Assembly (NCBI GenBank): GCA_009756935.1 | Contig: VZDP01000007.1 | Span: 1 to 55,253 of the forward strand | Reading direction: 5' to 3' | Source of the DNA: Mesomycoplasma ovipneumoniae | Lineage (GTDB): Bacteria > Bacillota_I > Bacilli_A > Mycoplasmatales > Metamycoplasmataceae | DNA: 55,253 bases | Shown: piece after piece, positions 35,539 to 45,335 of the stretch | Layout of the letters: each line of letters starts with the position of its first letter | Position numbering within the stretch: position 1 is the stretch's first letter | The notes under the pieces: model-generated | Told to the model about the DNA's origin: nothing | What the model saw: only the letters and a program-made list of their open reading frames with translations | Databases searched by the model: none | Program-made: the position numbers and the translations under genes

Positions 35539-36537
35539 ATGAAGATTTATACTACTAAAAAAACAAGCCCATTTTACACGTTAGTTTGCGAGGAACTAAT
35601 TCTAAAAGATGACCAAAATCAGGACGATATTTTATATTTTTACCAGCATAATAATGCAATAATTATCGGAAAAAATCAAAATATTTACGAGGAAATTAAG
35701 CTTGACGAGGTTGAAAAGCAGAGAATTGAAATTTACCGTCGACTTTCTGGAGGTGGTGCTGTTTATCACGATTTAGGAAACATTAATTTTTCATTTATAA
35801 CTAAAAAACAGAATCACAGCTATCAAAAATTCTTAACACCAATTATAGAATTTTTTAAAACTTTTGGTTTAGATGCTGAATTCAAAGGTAGAAATGATCT
35901 AATAGTTAATGGCGCAAAAGTTTCAGGAAATGCTCAAATAATTTACAAAGATAGAATTGTTCACCATGGAACAATTCTATTTAATGCTAATTTAGCAAAA
36001 TTAGGCCAAGTTTTAAAGCCAAATCGATTAAAAATTGAGTCCAAAGGAATAAAATCTATCCGTCAACGAGTAACAAATATTTTACATGAAATTGAAGAAC
36101 AAATGGAAGATTCTGAGTTTATTTCAAGACTAATCACATTTTTTGAAAATAAATATCAAACAAAAGCACAAGATGTTGAAACTTATTTTCAAGATCGAAT
36201 GATATCTGAAAATGATTTTCAAGAAGTTCAAACCTTAAGACAATCTAGAGAGTGAGTTTTTGGCTCAAATCCTTATTTTAGCTATGAAAATATTGCCCGA
36301 ACTAGTGGCGGAACTTTAAAAGTGCTTGCAAATATTGAGAAAAATCACATTGTTAAAATAAAGTTTGAAGGTGATTTTTTATCTCAAAGATCAGTTGAAG
36401 ATATTCAAGAAATTTTAGAAAATAAAGAATTTACTAGATCAATTATAGAATCACAACTTCTACAGATTACAAATCTTGATGAATATTTTGGCGCAATTCC
36501 TCTTAATGAAATTTTGGATACAATTTTTGGAAGCTAA
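35539..36537 (+). CDS. lplA: Lipoate-protein ligase A
   Basis: Activates free lipoate with ATP and attaches it to Lys of E2 or H proteins. 332 residues with both the large catalytic domain and the C-terminal accessory domain. RRLSGGGAVYHDLGNINFSF (~72-91), GRNDLIVNGAKVSGNAQ (~114-130) and the HHGTILFN strand (~137) are diagnostic. Start ATG at 35539 follows GGAGG. The next gene is a hydrolase 6 bases downstream. Confidence 0.95.
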
Positions 36538-36543
36538 TTATTA

Positions 36544-37350
36544 ATGATAGTTCATTCTAAAATTACTGTTGAAAATGAGGATATTTTTTATTTTTTAGAA
36601 GAAACTGGAAAGCAAAAAATACTATTTTTACACGGTTTTAATTCAAGTCATAATTTCATTTTTCAACTTAAAAAGAAGCAAAATCGTAGCTATGACATTG
36701 TTTCATTTGATTTCCCCGGTTGTGGTCAGAGCACTAATAATAATGAAATTAATGTTAAAAATTACCAGAAAATTGCAGCTAGTTTCATTAAAAAGCTCAA
36801 TTTAGATATCCAAATTGTAATCGGTCACTCGCTTGGCGGAGCTATTGCTCTTTATATTTTAAGTCAAAATTTAGCAAAAAAAGCAATTTTAGTTGCTCCA
36901 CTCAATCCTTTTATTTTAGATAAAAATTCCCAAAGCGAAGCTGAAAAATTATCGAATTGGCTTTTGCCTCAAGACATTATATCTGCAACAGATAGTCTTG
37001 AACATTTAGTTTTTACTGATAAATTTAGTTATAAGAAAAATTTAGCAAAAAATGCTATTAATTTTCTTGAAAATGTAACAAAAAAAAGAGAAATTTTTAG
37101 AAAGATTGTTTTTGAAGAAATCTTTAACTTGGAATGGCTGAAAACCGAATTGTTACCACTTTACCAGCAAAATAATAATTATTTTTTAATTGCTGGTGTT
37201 GAAGACAATTTTGTGCCATTAGAAAGTCTTCGCAAAGTTTCTGAAAATTTTAATAAAAATCTTATAAAATTTGAACAAACTGGTCATGCAGTTTTTTTCG
37301 AAAGAAGTGATGAAATTAACACTGAAATTGAAAAAATTGTAGAAATTTAA
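36544..37350 (+). CDS. Alpha/beta hydrolase
   Basis: 268 residues. Oxyanion-hole block FLHGFNSSHNF (~28), nucleophile elbow GHSLGGA with Ser ~94, acid in GVEDNFVP (~219) and catalytic His in TGHAVFFE (~247): a complete triad. Substrate not predictable; mycoplasma members include esterases and lipases. Co-directional with lplA, with 6 bases between. The last bases, including the stop, are part of a 40-bp duplication flanking the mobile repeat copy 3. Confidence 0.88.
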   Translation: MIVHSKITVENEDIFYFLEETGKQKILFLHGFNSSHNFIFQLKKKQNRSYDIVSFDFPGCGQSTNNNEINVKNYQKIAASFIKKLNLDIQIVIGHSLGGAIALYILSQNLAKKAILVAPLNPFILDKNSQSEAEKLSNWLLPQDIISATDSLEHLVFTDKFSYKKNLAKNAINFLENVTKKREIFRKIVFEEIFNLEWLKTELLPLYQQNNNYFLIAGVEDNFVPLESLRKVSENFNKNLIKFEQTGHAVFFERSDEINTEIEKIVEI

Positions 37351-37380
37351 GCTTGAAATCCGTCTCTTATTTTTTCAGCA
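37341..37380 (+). repeat. 40-bp flanking duplication, left copy (right copy 37974-38013)
   Basis: The two 40-base segments differ at one base (CCGTCTC versus CCATCTC). Each contains the overlapping convergent ends of the hydrolase (plus) and the DJ-1/PfpI-like gene (minus). They flank mobile repeat copy 3, so they look like a target duplication made when it inserted between two convergent genes. Confidence 0.85.
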
Positions 37381-37555
37381 TCTTCTTTTCCAAAGCTTCC
37401 CAATTTGTTGGCAAAATTGACTTTTTAGTGAATATAAATACAAAAAATAACGGTAAATCCGTGTTTTTTGACGCTAAAATATTAGTTTTTATTATTTTAA
37501 AGTTGACCGTTTGCAAAAAAAAAAAAAAAATCCTTGGAATAAAATAAAATTAGGT

Positions 37556-37561
37556 TATAAT
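37556..37561 (+). promoter_or_regulatory. -10 box inside mobile repeat copy 3
   Basis: TATAAT with TTGGAA 16 bases upstream. The same pair (TTGGTC, spacing 16, TATAAT) is kept in copies 1 and 2, which argues for a used promoter. Confidence 0.6.
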
Positions 37562-37619
37562 TAGACTCACTAAGAATAAATTAATAGTTTTTTAATATTG
37601 AATTACGGGGGAATTAGTT

Positions 37620-37634
37620 ATGTTTTTGTCATAA
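37620..37634 (+). other. Conserved four-codon mini-ORF in the mobile repeat
   Basis: ATG TTT TTG TCA TAA preceded by GGGGGA at about 9 bases. Copies 1 and 2 have ATG TTT TTT GTC TAA at the same place with GGGGGA or GGGAGGA. Translation start signal plus an immediate stop resembles leader peptides that couple ribosome pausing to RNA folding. Function unproven. Confidence 0.4.
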
Positions 37635-37904
37635 AAAAATCAAATAGTGCGAATTATCCATTATATTTTTAAATATGATGGAATGCCTTAAATTTAACCG
37701 TTTAGAAATCTATATAAATTTAGGGCTTTTAATTATTGTTCTTTCAAAACTTCACATATTTTTTAGGCTCAATGCAAATGAAAACGAGCTTTCTATTTGC
37801 ATTGAGTTTAAATAGTAGTTGTATTTTTTTATGATTTTTGTTGTTTTTCCTAAATTGATGTTTGCTTGTGTTTTAAAATAGGTAATTAACTTTTGCCAAA
37901 AAAG

Positions 37905-37939
37905 TTAAAAAAGTGCCCAAAAACTGGACACTTTTTAAG
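37905..37939 (+). terminator. Terminator-like hairpin near the end of mobile repeat copy 3
   Basis: Stem AAAAAAGTGCCC/GGACACTTTTT with one mismatch, ending in T-run. It would close a transcript of roughly 370 nucleotides from the internal promoter. Confidence 0.6.
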
Positions 37940-37979
37940 ATTACTCATCAAACTGGGAAACTCGGGAAATTCTAGAAAT

Positions 37980-38482
37980 TTAAGCTTGAAATCCATCTCT
38001 TATTTTTTCAGCAATTTCCTTTGATGCTATTTTTTCAATAACTTTAAATGCAAATTCAGCTGAAGATGAGGCATTTCTGGCTGAAATATAATTTCTATCA
38101 ACTGTAACTAAATCGTTTTTTCTTGTTGGTATGTCTGAATTTGTTTCATCAGGGTATGAACTAAATTCATAATTTGGCGCTAAATTATGCTCAAAAATAG
38201 CATTTGGCGCATCACAAATTGCAAAAACATCCTTGTTTTGGGCGAAAAAATCACCGATTAATTTGATTGCTGGCTCACAAGTTCGAAGATATTGGGCAGC
38301 AACTCCGCCTGGTATAAAAATTGCATCAAATTCATCAGATTTTCAATGATTTTTGGCCTCAATTTGAACAACTCCAAATTGCCCTGTTACTATTTTGTTT
38401 TCAGGATTATAAAATTCAATTTTATCGTATAAATCGGCCTTTTTTATCAAAGAAACAAAAGTTGTAAACTCGATATCCTGAA
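37980..38482 (-). pseudogene. DJ-1/PfpI family gene, 5' end lost at IS junction
   Basis: About 165 codons remain. The DJ-1 fold core is clear: FQDIEFTTFVSLIKKA near the start of the remnant, FIPGGVAAQYLR, the nucleophile-elbow Cys in AICDAPNAIFEHN, and the conserved C-terminal helix ending AEKIRDGFQA. The first ~10-15 residues and any start codon are missing: upstream the frame enters the 63-bp palindromic repeat bordering the IS element and meets a stop without an ATG. The other half of the gene is not on the far side of the IS, so this is a rearrangement junction, not a simple insertion. Confidence 0.8.
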
Positions 38483-38545
38483 AATAAAAAAATGCAAGTA
38501 TAATATTATTATACCATACGTTGCATTTTTATCTTCGATTTAGGA
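38483..38545. repeat. 63-bp palindromic direct repeat, left flank of IS (right copy 39656-39718)
   Basis: The two 63-base copies appear identical. Each holds an inverted repeat AAAAATGCAA...TTGCATTTTT around an AT-rich centre containing TATAAT on both strands. Duplication of long inverted-repeat targets is the reported behaviour of IS1630-type IS30 elements in mycoplasmas. Confidence 0.85.
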
Positions 38546-39655
38546 AATTGTACCATAAAAAATCTATGGTACAATTTTATTCATTAAAAATTTATCTATA
38601 AAATCTAATTAAAATAAGGCTTTAAAACTTCTGGATTTTTTTTAAATCTTAAATAACTAAGTTATCATTAAAGACCTCTAAAGCGGATTTTCAATTAAAA
38701 ATTTCCCTAGGCATTGAGTTAATTTTACTTATAGTATTTTGTAAATCATCATCACTAATTAGGTTAAAATCAAAACCTTTTGGATAAAACCTTCTAATTA
38801 ATCCGTTGGCATGCTCATTGGAACCTCTTTGAAATGAAGCATATGGTTCTGCTTTATAAATTATTACTTTTAATCAATATGCCAATATCGCAATTTCCTC
38901 AAATTCAATCCCATTGTCACAAGTGATAGTTTTGATATGTAAATTATTTTCATTTGCAAGATCTTTGATGGCTTTATTGATGGTTCTGGGATTTTTGTTT
39001 CGCACTTTTTTAGCAAATAATTTTCTAGTTTTTCTTTCTACTAAAGTTAAGATATTATCATGTCCGCTAGCCTTTTTGCCAACTACTAAATCTAGCTCTC
39101 AATGTCCAAAATCTTGCCTAGAATCTATGGATTTATCACGTGCTCAAATGGGTTTTACATAACCTTCTGGAACTAATCTTTGCACGGCATTTCTGGTTCT
39201 TTTTCCGCCTTTTTTGTAATATTTTCTGAGTCTGTCACTCCTAACTAATACCCATTTATTAGTTTTAATTCAGTTAAAAACAGTCTTTAAAGATGGTCTT
39301 TCAATGTCGGGAAAATTTTCTGCTATATAAAAATATGTCGCCTTAACTCCGTGGACTTTTTTGTCATATTTTACTGCAAAAATTTTGCTAAATTCCTCAT
39401 ATTTTCCTAACACAACAAATCTAAAATAATACCTATGATAATATCTTTTTCGCCTTTTTGTTATTGCCAAATTAGCTTCATAAATTCCATATTCATTTAA
39501 ATTTCTTTTAATTTCTCTTGAGACAGTTGAGGGTGCAACATTAAGTTGCTTAGCAATAAATCTAATACTTTTGTTCTGCTGCAATAAAAACTCAATTTTT
39601 ACTAAATCTTCAAAACTAAAATGTTTAAATTTTCTTTTTTCCATGATACTCCAAG
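38546..39655 (-). mobile_element. IS30-family insertion sequence (IS1630-like)
   Basis: 1,110 bp between the 63-bp palindromic repeats, with one transposase gene. At the left end is a strong hairpin AAATTGTACCATA/TATGGTACAATTT (38544-38576). Clear terminal inverted repeats could not be picked out by eye, so exact ends are uncertain by some bases and might include parts of the palindromes. TATAAT in the right palindrome plus a GGAG site serve the transposase. Confidence 0.8.
38649..39644 (-). CDS. IS30 family transposase
   Basis: 331 residues, complete with TGA=Trp. The N-terminal helix-turn-helix begins FKHFSFEDLVKIEFLLQ and includes SIRFIAKQLNVAPSTVSREI. The DDE catalytic core shows the first Asp in HWELDLVVGKK, the second in TCDNGIEFEE and the Glu in GSNEHANGLIRRFYPKG. 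ATG at 39644 is preceded by GGAG. All catalytic residues are present, so it is likely active. Confidence 0.95.
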
Positions 39656-39715
39656 AATAAAAAAATGCAAGTATAATATTATTATACCATACGTTGCATT
39701 TTTATCTTCGATTTA

Positions 39716-39754
<39 letters not shown>

Positions 39755-39787
39755 ACATTAATAAAACCCAAGCAAAAAGGATTTCTA

Positions 39788-40981
39788 ATGTCTAGGATTA
39801 AGGTGTTAGAAACCTTTTCTGGAATTGGGGCGCAAGCAAAAGCTATTGCTAATTTTGAAAAAGGCAAGAAAAAATTTTTTGAAATTGTTGCCACAGTTGA
39901 TTGAGATGCTCGATCAACTGTGGCAACAATTTCAAAAAATTTTTATGTTTTGTCTGATGTTGATAAAATTTTAAAAGAAAATCAACTTAGTTCAGCAGAA
40001 AAAATAAATTTTTTTTTAAAAAAATTTGAATTGTCGCTAGATTCAAAAAGACCTTCACAAATAACAAGAAAAGATTTAACTTTTAAAAAAATTCTTGTGG
40101 CTTCAATTATAAAAAGCAATAATTTAGGTTCAATTACAAATTTAAATGTTGAAGAAATTAATCGCTTAGCGCCTAATTTTGTCACTTATTCTTTCCCTTG
40201 CCAAGGCCTTTCGATTGCTAATAAGGGTCGTGCTAATGGTATTTTTGATAAAAATTCAACAAGTTCGCTTATTTGAAATGTTTATTCACTAATTAAGGGA
40301 ATGAAAGTTAAGCCAAAGTATCTTTTAATGGAAAATGTACCTAATTTAATATCAAAAAAATTTATTAATCAATATGAAAAGTGAAAAGAAACTTTGGAAA
40401 ACGAAGGTTATAAAACTTTTACTGCAACATTAAATGGACTCAATTTTGGTTCAATTCAAAAAAGAAATCGAGTTTTTGCCATTAGTTTTCTAAAAGAAAT
40501 AAAAACACCCTTTGAAAGCGACTTAGAATTTGAAAAATATATCTTAAATTTAGGTCAAGATATTTCGTCCAATTTGGATAAAAGGAAGAAAATTTTTCAA
40601 TCGATTTTTAACTTTGATTCAAAAAATAGTGAAAATACTGGGTTTTTAATTAATGCTACTCCGTCCCGAATTAGGATGGTTGAAAAGGTTGAAAAAATTA
40701 ATGAGTCAAAAAATTTTATTATTAGAACCTTGACAACCAAGCAAGATAGAAATCCAAACACCGGGATTATTAAATTCGAAAATAATTTAGAAAAAAAACT
40801 AAACTATCGTTTTATCTCAAATCGTGAAGCTTTTAGATTAATGGGTTTTGAAAATAGTGACTTTGAAAAGCTCGGACCTTTAATTTCAAAAAATATATTA
40901 ACAAAAGAATCATTATATCGCCAAGCCAGGAAATTCTATTATAGTAACAATTTTAGAAGCGCTAATAAATTTAATTTATAA
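39788..40981 (+). CDS. DNA (cytosine-5-)-methyltransferase, copy 2, altered residues 44-53
   Basis: Same 397-residue frame as the gene at 68-1261, with SAM motif, catalytic Pro-Cys-Gln and ENV intact. Residues 44-53, just after the VDWDARS acidic motif, differ: IITYAQIHHN in copy 1, TVATISKNFY here. The new codons come from a 27-base stretch that is the reverse complement of upstream sequence. Length and frame are unchanged. The original segment fits the family helix after motif II better, so this copy may be weakened or inactive; that is inference. Confidence 0.88.
39870..39945. repeat. 32-bp perfect inverted repeat inside methyltransferase copy 2
   Basis: Arm GAAATTGTTGCCACAGTTGAT plus 11 preceding A/T bases is repeated inverted after an 11-base spacer. 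Copy 1 has only the inner TTGAT/ATCAA. The pattern is that of a short imperfect palindrome perfected by a strand-switch copying event. Confidence 0.9.
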
Positions 40982-40998
40982 GATTGACAAGGAGAATT

Positions 40999-43751
40999 AT
41001 GGCGAAGAAAAAAGTTAATAAAAATGGAAATAGTGCAAAAAATAATAACTTAAAGCCATGAAAAATTGGTACTGCTATATTTATATATATCCAACCTTTT
41101 ATAGAAGATTTAGGTCCAACAATCAATAAAAAGCATTTAGATTATAAAGTGGAAGATAATAAGAAAATAGTTCCTTGCTCACAATTTGCACACAAAAAAA
41201 TTACTACTAAAGATTGAAAGCGAGAAAAACACATATCCTGGTCAACGTTTTGACAACGTGTTGCCATACTTGAAAGTCTTCAAATTGTATCTATAAATAA
41301 AAAAAAATGATCCTCCTCTTATTAGACTTAAGATTAACAAGGATTTAACCAATTTTTACAAACAGAATCGCGATGAATGAGATGGAAATTCAACTTTTAG
41401 GCATAATCATATTAAAAATATCGCCTTAGATTTATTTGAAAAATTTATATCTTCATTCAAAAAAGCAAACAAAGCAATTGATAAAAAATTAAATTCAATT
41501 TGTTTTAATTTACTTTTATCTTTTGATGCTTTGTATCTTAATAGCAAATATAAAGAAATTTTAGTAAAAAACAGTGGTAAAAATGATGATGTTATAAAAG
41601 GTGCTATTGAAAGTTTTGGTAGCCTTTGAATACCAATAATGGAAGATATAAAAAATGATCAAGAAAGAAACAGCCTCATAAGCAAAATAGAAAATTATCT
41701 ACAAAAAACAATAGAAATTTTAGAAAAGGGTGAAATTAATAATTCCCAAAATTTAGTAGTCGATAGTAAAATAAAAAATAATGAGTCTAAATTCATTAAC
41801 ACAGAAGATTTAGAAATAAAAGACGAAAAACTAAATAAAAATAATAGCGAAGTTCTTGATATGAAAGATGAATTTGAGTTTGTTGATGTGAAAGATGAAA
41901 ATGAACAAGTAAATGAAGATGATGAACCAATAAAAAGTAAAACTTCTATAGATAAAATCTTGATTAATGAAATAATGAAGGCTGAAATAAAAAATGATTA
42001 TATCAAAAATGATAATAATATTAATTTAGTCAGAGAAAAAAGCAAAAATGTGTCTTCAGAAACAATAACAGTGCAAGAATATTTACAAAAATTTCATGAA
42101 TACAAAATCTATTTACCTTTTTTTCAAAGAAATTATACTTGAGATCCTGGTCTAATAGCGAATTTTTTTGACCTAATTTTCAAGGAATTCGATACTAATG
42201 AAAATTTTTTGTTTTTAAACACGATTATTTTTGCAGAAAAAAAAGCAAGCGAGGGGTTTTGAATTGTTGATGGCCAGCAAAGAACTGTTTCTATTCTCTT
42301 AATTTTGATCAGTATACTAAAGATGGCAAGCCATTTTGGTGAAAATATATTTTTTGAAATGTCGAGCATTTATCAAACAATAAGCAAAATATTAGAAAAC
42401 TTTTCTAAAAACAATAGCCAATATATCCCTTTGCTAAATTATTTTAAAAATAATGAAAAAATGGACAACACTATTTTTTCCAGAAATATACACAAAATTA
42501 TAGAAAAATTATGTGAAATTAAAACTAATAAAAACTCAGTAGACTGAATAAATGATTTTACAAATTTTATTCTGAATAAGATTTTATTAACATTAATTAG
42601 AATTTCGGAAATTAAAGATAAGCAATTTGCAAAACTTTTTATTAGTATAAATGTTCAATCAAAACCAATTCATGTGGTTGATTTAATTACCTCTAGGGTA
42701 AATGAAGAATCCCAACAAGAACAAATTCCGTATGTCAAACTGATACAACAATATTTTGGTGGAGAAAAAGAAAATAAAAAGAAACTAGGGGCATTTTTAC
42801 AAAATCAACAATATTTTATTGAGGATGAATTCAATACCCAAAATACAGAGAATAATTTATTTTCCTTATACCAACAACTTGATAATTTATTAAATAAATG
42901 AACAAATAAAATTGAATTTATTTACTTGTTGCAAATTTTATTTGGCCCTAGATATCATTTTAACACTGAGAATGTGTATCTTGATGATCCAGATTATTTT
43001 ATTTTACCAAGTTGAGCTAAACTTAAACTAGAAAATTTCCAAATTTTTTACTTTGGTGGGCAAGAATATGGACTTTTTGATGAAATAATTGCACAATTTG
43101 ACTCAAAAAAACCAGTTTTTTGGTTTAAACCGTATTATCGTTCAGCTTATAGTACCGAGACTGGGTGAATTTCGCCAATTTCCTTAAAAAATTTTATTTT
43201 ATTGTATGTCGACGGGCCAAAAATTTATTACTGACTTGCCCATTCAAACTTATATGATGATATTTATCAAGGTAAATACCAAATTTTAAAATATTATTTT
43301 AAACAAAAATTAGTAAAACTTGAACAAGATATTTTTCTGCGCGATAATCAAGATCCACAGTTTTTTGTTTATTTTCCAAACAAAAATTATTTACATAAAA
43401 ATGTAATTGAATCTTCAACGGAAGAACTAATTTTATTTCTTTTTTGTTTATTTTCCAAACAAAAATTATTTACATAAAAATGTAATTGAATCTTCAACGG
43501 AAGAACTAATTTTATTTCGTGATGCAATAAAACGATATCGCCAAGAAACTCCTGATGATTACTTATCATTTGAAACCTTCGTAAAAAATTCAAGTTTTTA
43601 TAGCGAGCAAGAAAAAGAATTAATTTTAGAAAAACACGGCCCTTTTTCTCCATATTCTGATGATAGAACTGAATATTATGAAGAGATTGAAAGAGTAGAT
43701 TTTCGCGGTCATAAAAGCAAAAAATTTCTTGAGATAGAAGGAAAATCGTAG
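40999..43751 (+). pseudogene. DUF262 gene copy 2 fused to the C-terminus of a family-2 protein; frameshifted
   Basis: Starts as in copy 1 (same A9 frameshift at 41299-41307), keeps the DUF262 QRNYTW and DGQQR motifs, then at ~42908 passes in frame (NKWTNKIEFIYLL) into the C-terminal ~280 residues of the unrecognised second-gene family (intact relative at 47381-49183). The DUF1524 nuclease region is therefore lost. A 79-bp tandem duplication at 43362-43519 shifts the frame again, giving a stop at 43475-43477; the original family frame would end at 43749-43751. At least two frameshifts make a functional product unlikely. Confidence 0.8.
43362..43519 (+). repeat. 79-bp tandem duplication in the fused pseudogene
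   Basis: Two adjacent copies (43362-43440 and 43441-43519), identical apart from the last base, beginning TTTTTGTTTATTTTCC. 79 is not a multiple of three, so the second copy breaks the frame. Such a large exact duplication may be recent or an assembly artefact. Confidence 0.9.
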
Positions 43752-43867
43752 GTCTTTTTGTTAATTAATAAATTTAAAGACAAAAGATTTAAGTTTATTT
43801 TTAAAATTCTTATTTATTTAAAAATAGCAATTTTGTTAGTGAATTTATGTTTATTTACAAAAATGTG

Positions 43868-44387
43868 CCTGAGTTTTAGCGGTTTGAAGTTTACTAGCCC
43901 AATCAGAATTAACCAAAATTATTATTAATAACTTGCTGCCTAGTTCAGTAAAAGCTAAAATCAGTAAAAATAAAAGAGACCGTGAAAATATGGAAGAAAA
44001 ATTAAATTCTCCTATTGATTTTTATTCGAATAATCGATGAGTTATGAAAAATCTGGCTCAAAAAACAAGAGATACAGCAAATTTGATTGTAGGAAACTGA
44101 TGGCTAGGAGAACAAAATAATAATTTAAATAAGGATCCTAGTTTTACTAAAGGTCCTTTTGTTACCGGAAGCGGACTTGCTCATGATTCTATTGATTGAA
44201 CCGACCCTAAAAACGCTTTTGAGATTCCTGATAAACAATCTGATCCAAAATCATACACAAAAGTTTTTTTCCAAGTTATCATGTAAGAAGAGTAAGGCTT
44301 AGAAATGAACGTGTATATAGGGATGAAATGTTAAATGTAGAAAAGGTACATTTTTTATATGGAACACCAATTAGATTTGAAGTCTAA
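43868..44387 (+). pseudogene. Family-1 gene remnant (C-terminal ~170 codons, frameshifted)
   Basis: Reads AWVLAVWSLLAQSELT... and is homologous to the C-terminal part of the gene at 45720-47153. No N-terminal signal or membrane part remains. One T missing in a T7 run near 44270 shifts the frame just before the conserved FPSYHVRR block. The block VEKVHFLYG and the stop survive in the other frame. Its end overlaps the next gene start, as in the other family pairs. Confidence 0.75.
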
Positions 44388-45159
44388 ATCAAAAAAACAA
44401 TTAAAAGAACTAAAATATTTAGAAATTGATATTAAAACTCGTTATTCAGTTATAAGCATATTTTCCGATAGAGATGTTCGCTGTGATCGTGATGAAAAAT
44501 ATCGAACAATTCCAGACTTTTTATGAGTTTATGTTATGGATTCTTGCGCGGTTGTAGATAATCCGATTGAAACTATTATTGGCATAGATTACAAACGTGA
44601 TGATTATGTTTATAATTTAAGACTAGAAGATATCCCAAAAACAGTCTTTTTTTTGAAAAAACTGAATGATTTTGATTTTTATGATGAAATTAGGTGTTTG
44701 TCCCGTAGATGAACTGATGAGGATTATTGTCGAAACAAAGAAAATCTAAGTGATGAGTATAAATGAGAACCCTATTTTTCGGACACTCCCTATGAGACTA
44801 AAGATTTTAGAACAGTAATCGTTGCTTTTGAAAATTTTGATGACAAAGAAAAATGTGAATTTTCAATTTCCTTTCCTGCAGTTTTTCAAAAAATGTTCAA
44901 ATCAAAAGATGAACTAAAAAAAATTGAAAATCTGATAATTAAGGAAATCAAAGAAAGTGTCCCTTATGCAAAGCCAAAAAATTTATGAAACCCTCTTTTA
45001 GCAACAAATTGTAGATATTTTCTACATTTTGTCCTAAATATGGTTTGTTTGTATCTACAAATTTTGAATTATATTCGTATCTTTTTGATAAAAAATCGAA
45101 GATTTTTTCGTCATAATTTGCTAATTTTTTTGGCTTTGCATAAGGAACACTTTCTTTAA
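44359..45159 (+). pseudogene. Family-2 gene remnant (N-terminal ~210 codons), cut at an inverted junction
   Basis: Starts MEHQLDLKSKSKKQLKELKY and follows the family (DIPKTVFF, FYDEIRCL, CEFSISFP, KEIKESVPYAKPKNL) to ~44985. It then runs into the opposite-strand copy in antisense and stops at 45157-45159. About two thirds of the ~600-residue family protein is missing. The overlapping start with the family-1 remnant is preserved. Confidence 0.75.
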
Positions 45160-45335
45160 TTTCCTTAATTATCAGATTTTCAATTTTTTTTAGTTCATCT
45201 TTTGATTTGAACATTTTTTGAAAAACTCCAGGAAAAGAAATTGAAAATTCACATTTTTCTGTATCACCAAAATTTTCAAAAGCAACGATTACTGCTCTAA
45301 AACCTTTAGTCTCATAGGGAGTGTCTGAAAAATAA
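44770..45335. repeat. Large imperfect inverted repeat where two family-2 remnants meet tail to tail
   Basis: Bases ~44770-44985 (plus) and ~45112-45335 (minus) are diverged inverted copies around a junction near 44985-44990. The copies differ at many sites, so this joins two paralogues rather than a simple fold-back of one sequence. Confidence 0.75.

Larger units (their letters stand above)
37391..37966 (+). mobile_element. Non-coding mobile repeat, copy 3 (MITE-like, with promoter, mini-ORF, hairpins and terminator)
   Basis: Third copy, opposite orientation to copies 1 and 2. Terminal inverted repeats are AAGCTTCCCAATTTGTTGGC (left) and, read inward from the right, GAGTTTCCCAGTTTGATGAG. Plus-strand order: A16 tract (37515-37530), TTGGAA (37534-37539), TATAAT (37556-37561), GGGGGA site, ATG TTT TTG TCA TAA (37620-37634), a hairpin around ATATTTTTAAATAT, the TGCAAAT...ATTTGCA/CTCAATG...CATTGAG stem, and a terminator-like hairpin (37905-37939). 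No conserved protein is encoded. Confidence 0.72.

Noticed and set aside
37353..37547. 64-codon open frame starting MKSVSYFFSIFF
   Set aside because: It lies across the flanking duplication and the mobile repeat, is not conserved in the other repeat copies, and has no ribosome site.
38544..38576. TTGTACCATA hairpin as the IS terminal inverted repeat
   Set aside because: It is a local hairpin at one end only; no matching sequence was found at the other end of the IS, so it is more likely a terminator or structural element.
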